From assembly GCF_030272615.1 (NCBI RefSeq), contig NC_081412.1, forward strand, positions 688,830,083 through 688,894,082: DNA of 64,000 nt, given 5' to 3'. The notes beneath the pieces are model-generated. The model was not told the origin of the DNA and made no database searches. It saw only the letters and a program-made list of their open reading frames with translations. Below, one piece after another: positions 32,668 to 44,360 of this stretch (positions are counted from its first letter, which is position 1; each line of letters begins with the position of its first letter). The stretch comes from Cryptomeria japonica. Its lineage: Eukaryota; Streptophyta; Pinopsida; Cupressales; Cupressaceae. The position numbers and the translations under genes were made by a program.

Positions 32668-33688
32668 GGTTTTTCTCTGGTTTTTGGCTCCATGTGAACA
32701 GCAGTCCATACACCAGCTGTACTTGGCCATACTGTTCTTTCATTTTCTGATTCTAATATGTTTTCTTAAAATTTTCCCTTTGGTGGCATTTGATTTTATC
32801 AAGTTTTGAGTTTGTAGCAAAATTAGTTTGATTTGACAGTTTCATTGCCTTGTCTAGGAATTGGCAAGGATGCTTGACCAACTTGGCTTCTTGGAGTCGT
32901 AAAATACTCATGGCTTCCCAAGAACTAGTTGGTCAACTTGTAGACTATGTAAATACATGTTTTGTTTTCAAGAATGTAGGTGTAAGGAGTTCTGTGTCCA
33001 TTGAGCCCTAGGCAAGTGTGCCATTTGGCTAGGGTCTTGAAGAAATTTAATGCTTTGCTCTTCTATAGCAAGTGCATTTAAAAGTTGAATAGACTTGCCT
33101 TGATGATTAAGTTTGTATTCCAAGGAAAAGAGGCTTTCTAAGCCATGAGGAGAATGTTTTCAAGTTTAGGTTGTGAAAATAATGTAAAAAATAGTGAGTC
33201 ACTATTTTAGAGTCAATTTTCTTTCATTAGCCTACTCTCCATCATGCATTGGAGCTTGTAAGGTTGTTATACCTCCTTCTAATTGCTTGTGAACAAGCAC
33301 ACAGAGTGTTTTTGATGTTAACTAAGGGTTTGAAGTTTCCAAGATCAATCAATGATCTTCGAGGCAAGATTTGGAATGCCAATTTGCTGTCACAGTCAAC
33401 TAGGATTGAGTTTTACATTTTCTTTGAAGTTATATATGTAATCTTCTCCCTGAAAATGATAGGTATGAAGGAAAATAAGCCATCAAAGTCTGAGCCTTGT
33501 TAAGGAGCACCAAAAATAGACTTTTTTGAAGTGTTCTAACACTGAAAGTGCAGGTCACAGTGAACTAAAGAAAAAAATAGTGAAAGACAAAAGGGCAGCA
33601 ACAGTTAGCTTGACAGTGAAATAATCCATTTTTGTAATTGCCTAATGCTTGTATGCAGGGCTAACAAGATTCTCTTTGTTTCTAAATT
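32668..33688 (+). other. Unassigned segment between C integrase and shared LTR part
   Basis: One kilobase with no integrase, chromodomain or other coding motif. It is most likely the upstream part of the C 3' LTR, which is absent from the truncated left copy, joined to pol by a deletion. A purine-rich stretch at 33,566-33,590 could be a polypurine tract, but no clear TG start follows. Confidence 0.35.
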
Positions 33689-34487
33689 ATAGGCATGTTT
33701 ACATGTTGGATTTAATTGGTTTTTGTTTGCAAATTTTGTGCTTGTAAAAAGCAAGTTTTAATAGTTGTCTATGTTGCTCACTCCCTATGAGCATTTTTGT
33801 AAATTCTTGTTCTCCAACCCTTTGAGGGTGCATAACTACTTAATTTTGGTCTAAATAGTTTTAGACATGGTAGTAATGAGGTTTCATGGTTCCATTTGAA
33901 GATTTACACTTTGTCAATTGATTCTTGCCTCCAAAACCCTTCAAAACCCTCCTTTTTCACCCATTTTTGGGACAGTCATGGAGAAGGCCTGAGAGCCCCT
34001 AAGACTTTGTGAATCTTCAATTATTCCCAAAAGGGTATCCAAAAATGTGAAGCTTTTGTTCTGGAAGTCCATCATTTGAACAGGGTGAGCACAAAACCCC
34101 TAATGGAGGGCTAATTGCCTAGTAGCCCGTTTTAGGCCTAAAACCAAGTTTTTGACAAATCAGGTATGCCAATGAAGGTAGAAAAGCATGAAATCCAACA
34201 AAACAAGTTGAAACGGGTCAACCTAACATGAATCCAACCTGTTTGGTGAGTTTGGCTTCATAAGTTGGTTTTAGAGCCCTTGGAAGGATGTCATCAACTA
34301 GGGAGTTGGAGCCTTTGAGTAGCCAAGGAGAGCTTGACATAGGGAGGTGGAGTAAGGTGAGTTGTTAGAATTCCTTTGAGCTATTTTCACTTTGACTTTG
34401 GTGTTTACACCTTGAAAATAGAAAGGAACTATTACATAGCAAACATACTAGCCACTTAACAACCACCCAACACTATCCTCCCTATCA
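33689..34487 (+). repeat. 3' LTR of element C (shared part)
   Basis: Matches 27,856-28,654 at equal length. Differences are mostly transitions. It ends CCTATCA, beyond which the sequence continues with the LTR of element D, so C inserted into that LTR. The full LTR may start further left. Confidence 0.8.
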
Positions 34488-34602
34488 CTGGACCTAAATC
34501 TCTCTTCTAGAATGAATAAATCATTATCTGTGGATTGGATATCTAACTCAAGTTACCATCAATGACAACATATGAACAATAATTTAGTGTCTCTTTTCAA
34601 CA
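34488..34602 (-). repeat. Start of the 3' LTR of element D, cut by element C
   Basis: On the minus strand TGTTGAAAAGAGACACTAAA follows a polypurine tract, and the 115 bp match the start of the D 5' LTR at 41,850-41,973 (for example CTAAATCTCTCTTCT and the GTTGTCATTGATGG block). The remainder should lie left of element C but is not found there. Confidence 0.75.
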
Positions 34603-34616
34603 ATCTCCCCCTTTGG
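34603..34616 (-). promoter_or_regulatory. Polypurine tract of element D
   Basis: Minus strand AAAGGGGGAGAT directly before the LTR start TGTTG, the standard plant Copia arrangement also seen in F and G. Confidence 0.8.
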
Positions 34617-34852
34617 TATTGATGGCAACACTAAGTGAAAAATGACTTAAGTGTCGGATCAAAACCAAAATAATGTACATTACAACAAGAACCTATCAAC
34701 CGGACTCCAAGAATCAAAAACTCCCTGTAAGATCAACATTTTTCACTCCTCTACTCTCCTCCTTTGACATCAATGAAAAAGGTAGGGCTCTGGATACCAA
34801 AAATTCAAGCCAAAAAATGTTATATACATATGTACACACAGTCCTTACATAG

Positions 34853-37800
34853 TCACAAAAATTTGAAGATGTCTGCATAAGAATTCTTCAAATAATTTAG
34901 GTGGCTATCCCAGCCCTTCTTGAGGCATTCCAAAATTGTTATAATCCCACTGAACATGTATGCAAGTGCCTTTGCAATATTTCTCTCTTCTAGATCACTG
35001 TTAGCCAAAGCATCTTGAGAATCCTTCAAGGCACTAAGCATAACATCCAACTTAGGAGTAGTGTGGCTCCTAAGTTCATAGACTGCCAACTATTTTTTAT
35101 TTTTCCTGACTCAAACTCCTGATTTTCTCAAGTAGAGATATTAATTGGTCTTCGTGACTTCTCATGGAAATTGATAAGGGATCAAATGATTGAGACATCT
35201 AGGCAAGTTTATCCTCATGCTCTTTGGACTTCTTCTCAATATCTTGGGTGAACTTAGATAGTGTTAGGCATGATTTATAAATATTTCCACCTTCAAACAA
35301 ACTATCTTGCACACTTTTTACACACTTATCCAAAGTGACTCTATCATAAAAATCATCCTCTTTAGTGTCTGGAGCCTTCTTGCATTGAACTCATTGCAGA
35401 CCTTCTGTTCAATAGATTTTTTAAAGGACTCAAAATGAGTAGCTATAGAGTTAATCAAACTTTTTAATTGGCCAGATGGAGTATCAAATGAGTCCTTTTG
35501 AAATGAGGGCATGAGTTTCCCTAGAACATTGATTGCCACGGTAAGCAGCTCACTATGCTCTGTGTGAGATTTCAGCAAGTCTTCACTAGCTTTGGCTTAA
35601 GAAAATTCAACCAATTAGAGTGTCTCGGTAGGGGACAGAGAAGTATGCTCATAGGATGAATTCCAAATCTTCTATATGAATCTACTTCCCCTTCATTGAT
35701 TCATCCATGTCTCTTGCCTCAACCTCAACCTTGACCTCCACCTTTTCCTTTCCTACTTTCTTCTCTGTATCTTCTTTCTTCTCAAGAACTGGAGGGTTAT
35801 CTACATCAATCAGAGGATTATCACTTTTGTCCTTCCCCTCGCCTACTTTCCCTACATCCACTTCATCCTTGTGAACCGCATCTTCAACTCTAACTCCTTC
35901 TTGCATATTAACTTATGCCTGCACATCAGTTTGAACTTCTAGGACAAAAGTATCATGCATTGTCTACTTAGTTTCCTAAGATGGCATGTTCTGAGCTTCC
36001 GAATGAGATTCTTCTTGTCCATTTGGCTGATTGACTTCATACTGATTGTCAAGTAATATTTTTGTCAAAATATTCTTAGTTTCTTTTGCAACCTCATCAA
36101 TCTTCCCGAACATGATTTTATTCACTCTGTACTTACTCCTGAACTCATTCTTTGCTAACTTAAGTAATGTTTCTATCTCTTATTTAAAAATTAATGAACA
36201 TAGATTAACTAACATATATTCTTTCAATCTCTCATCTTCTTTAATTGCAGTTTGTCTCCTAGCATCCAAAATTTCATGCAAGCTCATTGGTATGGCTGAC
36301 ATTAATTCAATTAGATCCTTACTATATACATTCAGGTACCCTACAGTTGCTTCCTCTAAATTTCTTTTCCCATTCTCATCAAAACTATCATACCACTCTC
36401 ATGGTGGCTTTAATTTCCTATTCTTAATGACTTCATTCACAATCTCATTCCAAGACATAGGAGGCTTAACCTCAACTTTTCCTTTCTTTAATGCCTCATC
36501 AAATTTAGTTGGCTTAGATTTCTTGCCAGATTTAACACCACCAGAAGACTTCTCCTTGACTACCTTAGCAGCCTTCGAGATTTTCTTCACTTCCTTGATA
36601 GCTTCATCAGACTTTGTCTCTTCTTCATCAGCAATAATGAATACTCTAGCTTGCCCTCTCTTCCTTTTTCCTTCACTAGATGGTTTGGCTTGGGGCTTAG
36701 GAGAACTAACAAGTTTCTTAGCACCAGAGGAGGTGCAGAGCTCCTTGATTTCTTTGTCTTAGGGGCAGGAGCTTCCGATTTAACCTTCTTTGGCTTTACA
36801 ATATTTTCTTCTTTCAAAATGTTCTTCTCATTGGCTCTCTAGACCACCTCCTTGGTAATTCCATGGTTATCCACCAATTGTTCCACTTCCTTCCTAACCT
36901 TCTTCTAAATCTCAGGCTTCTTGAACTTAGTGTGCAATTCCAAGCTCTTCTCCTTGTAAGTTCCAGACCTCTCCTCAAGTTTATCCACCGGTTTTCTCAA
37001 TAAGTGCTAAGCATATGCATCAAGAACATGTCCTTCAACCTCATACCCCATGGGCACAATCCATGAAGTTCTTGGCTCCACATCTTCCATAAGGCACTAG
37101 TCAGTGTCAACCATAAAATAGATTGTGTCATCATATTTCTCCACTATTTCATTAAAAATTATCTCGCTACTTTGCATAATGTTTTGAAAGGTCTTGAAGT
37201 ATCCCCATAGTATGCCATTTCGGATTGTAGCATCTCCAAGGCCATGAAGTGTTTCTTTTATTTGTATTGCCAATGGCCTGTCATAGGCCCACTGAACTTT
37301 TCCCACTCCCAGAATCTCATTCATAAAATAGAAGTATAAACATATGATCAAAGTTCCAAATTTAAATACATGCTTCGTATCCTATTTGATTTTCTTCAAG
37401 TTTCGCAATAGCTCACTTTGGAGCACTTCACATAAATCATATTTCTTATCTTCCTTCAACATCTAATAGGTTACATAGATGGTCATACTAGTACTAAATT
37501 TTCCCAGCTAGAATGATATATTTTATATCCCATCACCATTGATGCAAACCTGACATCATATTCAATAATATCACTGACTGTCATCAACATTTTGTCAAAT
37601 TGGGAACTGGTAGCTTCTACTACCATCTAGTTCTTAATATTCCTCAAAGAAGGCACCTCACCGGTTGAGCTCAAACAAGTCACCACCTTAATTGCACTCT
37701 TGGTAATCTTGTGGGATATGTCAAGCCACATGAATTTGTCATGCATTCTTCTCAAAATGTATTGTACCCACTCAGGTTCATTGAACACCAAAAAGTTGAT

Positions 37801-38091
37801 GGACTGCATGAAAACCTTCTCTTCTATCGACTTAGATTTAGGTTTTAGATTGCCCATTCCATCAATCATGTGATGTGTGTATAATTTCATCATTTGAGCA
37901 CTCCTAAGTTCCTCAATATTGCAATGGATGTAAGCCCTAATGTCTTCCACATGCAATACTCCGTATGGCACTGATGAGAAAGCACCACTTGGATCATCTT
38001 CTATTGACTTATATGGATGCTTCTTAAAATTAGGTCTTGCCCTTTCAGTGACATCTTCTACCAACGTGGTCGCAATTCCAAAGGATGCCAT
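34853..38091 (-). pseudogene. Unrecognised second ORF of non-autonomous element D
   Basis: The ATG at 38,091 starts MASFGIATTLVEDVTERARP, and coding character persists in changing frames for 3.2 kb: KSIEEKVFMQSINFLVFNEP, WVQYILRRMHDKFMWLDISH, VQWAYDRPLAIQIKETLHGL, then a Lys/Pro/Ser-rich basic part (36,400-36,820), an acidic Lys/Glu/Val part (35,680-35,906) and a helical C-terminal part (35,318-35,578 and 34,853-35,089). Stops and several frameshifts break it. No protease, reverse transcriptase, RNase H or integrase motif is seen, nor a PMD. It occupies the place of pol in an element with normal LTR, primer site and polypurine tract, so it is probably captured or element-specific sequence. 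Function unknown. Confidence 0.55.
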
Positions 38092-38519
38092 TTTCAAAAC
38101 TTTAAGCTTCAAACTAAACAAGTGTCAACTGATAAATACCTTTCAACCAAATGCAAGATTGCATGACAAATCTTCTTTTCGCTCTGAATCTCTAGAAATT
38201 TTGCTTCATTGCGCTCTTTTGCTCTCTCACTTTGAATGCAAGGTGAGAAATGAATCTAGGTTAATTTGCTTTTTATCCTCTGCATACCTAACTTTTAGGT
38301 ATAATAAATGCACTTAACCCTAACTCTTGTGGATACCCTACATACAGACATACTTCAAGAAATCTTTTGTGAATCATCAAACACTTTTGAAAAACCTTCC
38401 ACTAATTTAGTGATCATCAAATAAAACATTTGTAGATCTCCAACAGGGGGTTTGTAAGATTTTCATGAAAACCTCCCCCTAAGGTTGAATGACTTATCTT
38501 AGTTACCGAATGAGATTCT

Positions 38520-39671
38520 AGCACTTAAATTAGGTGTAGACCCATTCATTGCATAAGAATCACTGTTCGTCACCCAAGTCTTCTTCATCTAATCTCTGAT
38601 CTCCTCAAATTTTTCTTTTCCCTTCTCATATGGCTTCACATTCTTACTCTTGTCTTCAAAACCTCTCCTATTCATATTTCTGCTTCTGCAATACTACTTA
38701 GTAATGTGACTAGATTTGTTGCAAGCATTAAAAACAACATTTCCTTGCATAAGTCTGAAATTCATCTAATTTCCTCTTAGCCTGCACTAATTAGCAACAT
38801 TTCCAAACCTACCACATGCATAACATCTGACATTTCTTCTATTTTGAAATTTATTCATCACACTTCTGCATACAGTTGCCTTATGACCATACTTTTTGCA
38901 TTTGAAACATTGACTAAAGAAAGATGGACCATTATTATTCATCATATTTTTGCATTGACTAGCCATATGACCAAATTTATTGCAAACAAAATAGTTACCA
39001 TTGAACTTATAAGAATTAGGTTGCCTTACCGAAGGCCTTCTTGAATTGTTCTTCTTTTGTATTGATTTGGAGCTTTCACCTTTCTCAAATCCAAGACCTT
39101 GAGTATCATTAGGATTTTTCTAGCTTGCAAGCATTTCATCAAGCTTGGTTGAGCTGACTTGGAACTTCTTCTTGTACTCATTTGCAACATCAAGATCATA
39201 TCTAATAATAATGATCTTCCTTTCAAGGTCTTCCTCATGTTTCATGGAGTCTTGTAGGTCAAGCTTCAGTTGTCCATTCTCATTCTCAAGTCTGCAACAT
39301 TCTTCAAATTTGTCTTTCAAGGACTGAACAAGCTTCTCCTCATTCTTCTTCCTTTCTTCAATATCCTTTGTCAATCTCATCACAATGGCTTCCATCTCAT
39401 TCTTATGGACAATATTAGCTCTAGCAAGTCTCTCACACTCTTATGTCTTTTCCTTCAGGGATTCTTCATCAATGTTTTGACTTTATTTCTCCTTCAACCT
39501 ATCAACAAGTTCCTTTCTCTTCTCCCTTGACTTGTTCAATTGATATTTCAATGATTAAATTAATTTCTCAGTATCCTTAAGGTTTTGTTTTACTTGTCAG
39601 ACCTCATCTTGGGCTTTATCAAGATCCTCAAGTGCTACAATAAGCTAATGTCTAAGACTATCAGAATCCAT
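38520..39671 (-). pseudogene. Coiled-coil, multi-zinc-knuckle gag of element D
   Basis: The ATG at 39,671 (MDSDSLRH) leads into a long heptad-rich coiled coil (LVQSLKDKFEECCRLENENG, DLERKIIIIRYDLDVANEYK; 39,120-39,640), the segment KKFQVSSTKLDEMLAS, typical of plant Copia gag C-termini, and a series of CCHC knuckles. CFKCKKYGHKATVC is intact, CYACGRFGNVAN has lost its His, FVCNKFGHMASQC has lost its first Cys and a fourth (NACNKSSHITK) is degenerate. The usual N-terminal gag core of Copia is absent. Stops interrupt the coiled coil. It probably binds RNA of the non-autonomous element. Confidence 0.7.
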
Positions 39672-39719
39672 TGATTCACTTTCTCGGATCCTCCTCAAGT
39701 TGTTAGGCTTCTTCCGAGG

Positions 39720-39737
39720 AACTAGGCTCTGATACCA
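39720..39737 (-). promoter_or_regulatory. Primer-binding site of element D, tRNA-Met type
   Basis: Plus strand ...GGCTCTGATACCA, so the element strand has TGGTATCAGAGCC, two bases from the LTR edge at 39,740. It shows that the right-hand LTR is the 5' LTR. Confidence 0.85.
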
Positions 39738-39739
39738 AT

Positions 39740-41973
39740 TGTTGGAATCAAGGAACATTGAGAGGAAGGGTGAATCAGTATTTTACAATTTTTAACATTG
39801 TTAATCTATCCTTTAAACCACTTAATGCAAATGAATAAAAATAGAGCGCAAAAACACAAAGCAAATAACCACAACACCATAGCACCGAGATTTTTTTATG
39901 TGGAAACTCGGTTAAGGTAAAAACCACAGTGGAATTGAGACCCACAATATTAATATACCTTGTTATAAGTATAATAATATTACATGAGGGGAATGCACAT
40001 GCATTCAGGCACACTGCTCAAATTACAATAAGGGCTAAAACCCCGGAAGGCTCACTACCTTACAAAATTATTACAGATAATAATGGGAGTGTCTGAACTA
40101 ATAAACAACATCTACAAATGCCAAAAATAGTTCTAATTAAGTACAAAATACTTTATCTTACTCTTCTCTGCTATATTTCTCTGTTATGATATGTTGTTGA
40201 ATTCCGGAGCCCATATCCTTTGGAAGCATAGGTGAAACTACACACAATTGCTCAAACATGCTTTCCACACAACCACCAATTACGAAAATGATCAAATCAA
40301 CCACTCTTATATCTGCAACATCAATTTATATCTATTTCATGTTGGCCCAAAAACACATAACATGCAAATGAAACGTGTTACCCGAGTCGACTCAATCCGA
40401 TCCAAAACAACCTTACAGACCAAAACAAATTGTCCACACGCTTCCCACTATTGGTAATAGACACTGAATTGATGCTCAAATGTTTTCATTGATGGAAACT
40501 AGAGTCATATATTCAATCCATAGATCACAATTCATTCTTACCGAAAGATTGATTAATGTCCAATGAGGTCTAGTGAGAAGAACATGACATCTGACAGAAT
40601 GTATAGTGTTTTGGTCGGCAATTCATTTATGTTGAGTATTTTATTGTGCAGAACTTGGTAGATGTGTAATATGCCTTATTCCTAGTTTGTGGTCTCTAGT
40701 GATTGAGTATTGAGCAAATTGGAAGATCTGGTTGACAAGTTTTTTAGTAGAACAATGCTTATCAGCAATAACGTGTGAAGATTCATTGTGCAGTTCGTGC
40801 AGAGTGATTTTGTTGATTATTTGTGTGATCGAGGTTAGTAAGCTAACATATGGGAAGTGTATGGAAAACTTGTTTTGGTTTGCATGGTTGTTTTGATTGG
40901 ATTGAGCTGACTTGGGTAACATGTTTCATTTGCCTGTTGTGCATTTTTGGGCCGACATGTAATGGACCTAAATTGATGTTGTGGATATATATGACCGATT
41001 GATTTAATCATTCTTGATATTGGTGGAGATATGTGAAGTGCGTATGAGTGATTGTGCACAATTTCATGTGTGCGGTTGAAGGATTTGTGCTTTAGAATAC
41101 AACAAAATATCATAACATAGCAACTTGTTGTAGAACAGAGTATTTTGTGCTTAACTATAACTCTTTCTAGAATTTGTAGATGGTGTTTATCAGTTCAGAT
41201 ATTCCAATTATTATCTATAATCATTTGCAAGGCAATGAGTCTTTCAGGGTTGTAGCCCTTATTATAATTTGAGTAGTGAGCTCTAGGCAGTGTGCCTAAA
41301 TACATGTGCATTCCCCTCATGTAATATTATTATACTTCTAACAAGGTATATTAATATTGTGGGTCTCAATCCCACTGTGGTTTTTCCCTTAATCGGGTTT
41401 CTGCATAAAATTCTGGTGTTATGGTGTTATTGTTATTTTCTTTGTGTTTCTGCACTTCACTTTTATTCATTTGCATTAAGTGGTTTAAATGACAAATTGA
41501 GAATGTTAAAAATTGCAGAACATTGATTCACCCCCCCCCCCCCTCTTAGTGTTCCTTGTTTCCAACACCCACATGTCATCTTATCATCCTCAAACACATA
41601 AACAACCACCAAAATTGATCCACAAGATCTACACAATGAATCTTTACATGTTACAGCTGATGAACACTATTCTACCTAAAAACCTATCTACCGGACTTCC
41701 CAACTTACTCAAAACTCAACACCAAAGGTCATAAACCTGGAATAATGTAATTTACACATCCACGATGCATCTCCAAGATCCACAACACAAAATACTCAAC
41801 ACAAAAGATCCGCCAACCATAACATTGTGCACTCTATTGGATGTCCTCTTCTACCTCACTAGACCTAAATCTCTCTTCTGGTATGAATGAATCACGATCC
41901 GCTGATTGTATATCTGACTCAAGTTGCCATCTATGACAACATATTAACAATAATGCAATGTATCTTGCCAACA
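39740..41973 (-). repeat. 5' LTR of element D, interrupted by a solo LTR
   Basis: The LTR occupies 39,740-40,448 and 41,573-41,973 (about 1.1 kb). It begins on the minus strand with TGTTGGCAAGATACATTGC and ends in CCAACA beside the primer site. A copy of the same family lies inside it in inverted orientation. The LTR itself interrupts the integrase of element E. Confidence 0.75.
40449..41567 (+). mobile_element. Solo Copia LTR of the D family, inverted inside the D 5' LTR
   Basis: 1,119 bp, start TATTGGTAATAGACACTGAA (TG changed to TA), end TTCCAACA, flanked by the 5-bp duplication CCCAC (40,444-40,448 and 41,568-41,572). It aligns in reverse complement with 39,740-40,448 and 41,573-41,973. 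No internal region remains, so it is a recombination product of a full element. It carries the U5 features GTGGG...CCCAC (41,359-41,375) and a 13-C run (41,531-41,543). Confidence 0.85.
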
Positions 41974-43084
41974 CAAATTATCCAAGTTAGCATCTTTCAA
42001 CATAGTTCTAGCCATCTCAATAACAATCCTATTCTTCCTTTATACTATATTCTGCTAAGGGGTTCTAGGAGAAGACAAGTGCCTTCTAATTCCATATCTT
42101 TCACAAAAATTATCAAACTCATTTGAAGTAAACTCTCATCCTCTATCAAATTTCAAACACTTGATTTTATCATCTACTTGATTTTCAACCATTGATTTAA
42201 AAACTTCAAATGTTTCAAAAGCTTAAAACTTTTCTTTCAAAAATGTCAATGTCATCCTATAATAGTCATAAATAAGCAACATCAAATACCTTTCTCCATT
42301 GAGTCCTCTTGTCTTTGTCAGCCCACAAAGTTTTCTATGAATTATCTCTAGGAGTTTGGAAGTAGAATACTTTGTGTTCTTGAAACTCATTTTTGTTTAT
42401 TTTTTGAGTTGACATTCACTACACAAAGTATCAATAGGCTCGACAATCCTTGAAAAATATGTCATTGTTTTAGTATTGAAAATTTTCATCATGTTATCAA
42501 AGTTGACATGTCTCATCCTTGTATGCCATAACCAACATTCATTGCTCCAAGCCAAAAAAACATCTATTTCCACTTTTGTCTTTATGTAATAAACATTTCC
42601 ACTTGGCCAAATGCCTTCTACTACCAACTTTCTAGTTTTTTCCTTTTTTGTTTATACATCCAGTATTGTTGAACACAACTTCATAATCTCTATTGTACAT
42701 TTGAATAACACTTAATAAGCTATGTCTCAAACCTTCAACATAATAAACATCATTAGTTGTATTCTTACCATCAATCAAGATACTTCCTATTCCACAAATA
42801 GGTACAGCTTCTCCAACAAATTTCATTGATCCACCATCATACTTCTTAAGATTAATAAACTTGTCTTTATCACCTGTCATAAGATTTGAACATCGGGATT
42901 CAATGATATAGGCTTTTGATTCTACCTTATCATGAAGTGCGGTCTTCTCTTCATTACCCTTTCTTTCTAGTCTTTTGGATATATCATAATTATTCTTCTC
43001 CTCTATAGCCAAAAATAGGGATTCTGCATTCAAATCTTCACCTTCTTCATCCTCTGATGAATGTATCTCCATAGAACATAATCT
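41974..43084 (-). pseudogene. Element E fragment 1: gag end, protease, GAG-pre-integrase and integrase start
   Basis: Minus-strand Copia pol. Protease region SRCSNLMTGDKDKFINLKKY with the catalytic motif degenerate (IIESRCS where DSGCS is expected), DVYYVEGLRHSLLSVIQ, GAG-pre-integrase CWLWHTRMRHVNFDNMMKI and CSECQLKK, then the integrase core KIKCLKFDRG, FTSNEFDNFCERYGIRRHLS and EMARTMLKDANLDNL, cut at 41,974 by the LTR of D. Stops are frequent (42,628, 42,360 and others). RT and RNase H of E are missing from the window. At 43,084 the frame is interrupted by element F and continues at 52,166. Confidence 0.8.
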
Positions 43085-44304
43085 TGTTGGCAATTTGGAG
43101 GAATAGATTATTTGTAGCATTGATGTTTGTCATTGATGTCAACACTAGCTTCTTTGGTTATCTACCGGGTTCTATTAGACTGGTTGGATTGTGATGTTGA
43201 TCTGGAGATCACCTCCAGTGTTCTCCGGTATGTTCAGTTTGGTGGAATTGGTTTGGTTCATTCATTCATGTGGTTCAGATGCGTGTCACATTTAGTTGGT
43301 TTAGAATCTGGTGATCTAGAAGCTATCACATGTTCTAGTAAGCCTTTTGGTTACCAGTAAGGGTTTTACCAACAAAGCTTTGTTGAAGATCTTTTGATGG
43401 ATTCGATGAGTGGTGTTGGTGCGACTTCTCGAAGGTTCTCAGGGTGTTGATGGTTATCATGTTCATGTTCCAGTTGATTAGTGGTGTTGCATTTTTCTTA
43501 TGGAGACCTATTTAGGTTTGATGCTACTATTCTGTTAGGTTATGGACCGGTTTATGTAACATGTTGGTAGATGTTCCCAATCCATTACCGGTTGGATTTA
43601 TTGTTTGGTTAATGTTGTTTTGATATTAGGCCAACTTGGATTATCATTGGTTTGAAAGTTTATGTAGTGGATTTATTGTATTATATTTTAGGTGGCCGAC
43701 CTAATTGTTTAGGTCTTAGGTTTGTATAAATATGGTGCAAGATCTCTTTTATAGATCATGGTCATGGGTTATGGGATTATCTGTGTGCAAATAAAGTTGT
43801 AACCATATGCAAAGGTTTTGGGCGATCATAGGTGATCGAATTGGATTTGTGAAAGAGGTTTAAGACCTCTGGTATTGAGCTTAACCAGAACTATACCCAG
43901 GCATAGGAGATGTTATTCTTGCAATTCATTCTTATTTTTGGATTGTAGTCTGAAGATATTTTGTAGTCAGTGAGGATCCTTTATTATGAGCAGTGCACTC
44001 TAGGCTATTGGCCTTTCTGCATGTGTAGGCCCCTTATTGTAATCACATACTTACTGCAGAAGTATCATCTGACTGTGGGTAGGGTTTCCCACCATGGTTT
44101 TTCTCTTTACCAGGTTTTCCACGTACAAATCTTGGTATTATGTGTTGTGGATGCATGGTATTTGGTTTATGATTTATATTTGTGCTTAATTGATATATCT
44201 ATTATTCTAGTAAAAAAAATTGTGTGCTTAAAGTTTCATAATCTGGTGACAACTGATTCACCCCCCCCCCCCCCCCTCTCAGTTGTCCACTGGTTATCCT
44301 AACA
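43085..44304 (+). repeat. 5' LTR of Copia element F
   Basis: Starts TGTTGGCAATTTGGAGGAAT, ends CTAACA, 1,220 bp. The flanking base group AATCT (43,080-43,084) pairs with AATCA after the 3' LTR, a target duplication with one mismatch. It carries the R-region hairpin GTGGG...CCCAC (44,075-44,092) and a 16-C run (44,261-44,276). LTR copies of F differ at roughly one base in eight over the first 165 bases by eye, so the element is old. Confidence 0.85.
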
Positions 44305-44306
44305 AT

Positions 44307-44323
44307 TGGTATCAGAGCATGGT
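44307..44323 (+). promoter_or_regulatory. Primer-binding site of element F, tRNA-Met type
   Basis: TGGTATCAGAGCATGGT two bases after the LTR end. Confidence 0.85.
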
Positions 44324-44360
44324 CCTCTCTGCAGAAGCTTAATCGCTTGAGGAAGATCCT

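Noticed and set aside
33249-33503. 84-codon plus-strand frame, hydrophobic
   Set aside because: Lies in the probable LTR part of element C, without a homologous domain.
36046-36762. 238-codon plus-strand frame
   Set aside because: Opposite strand of the lysine-rich part of the D second ORF. The element orientation, primer site and gag are all on the minus strand.
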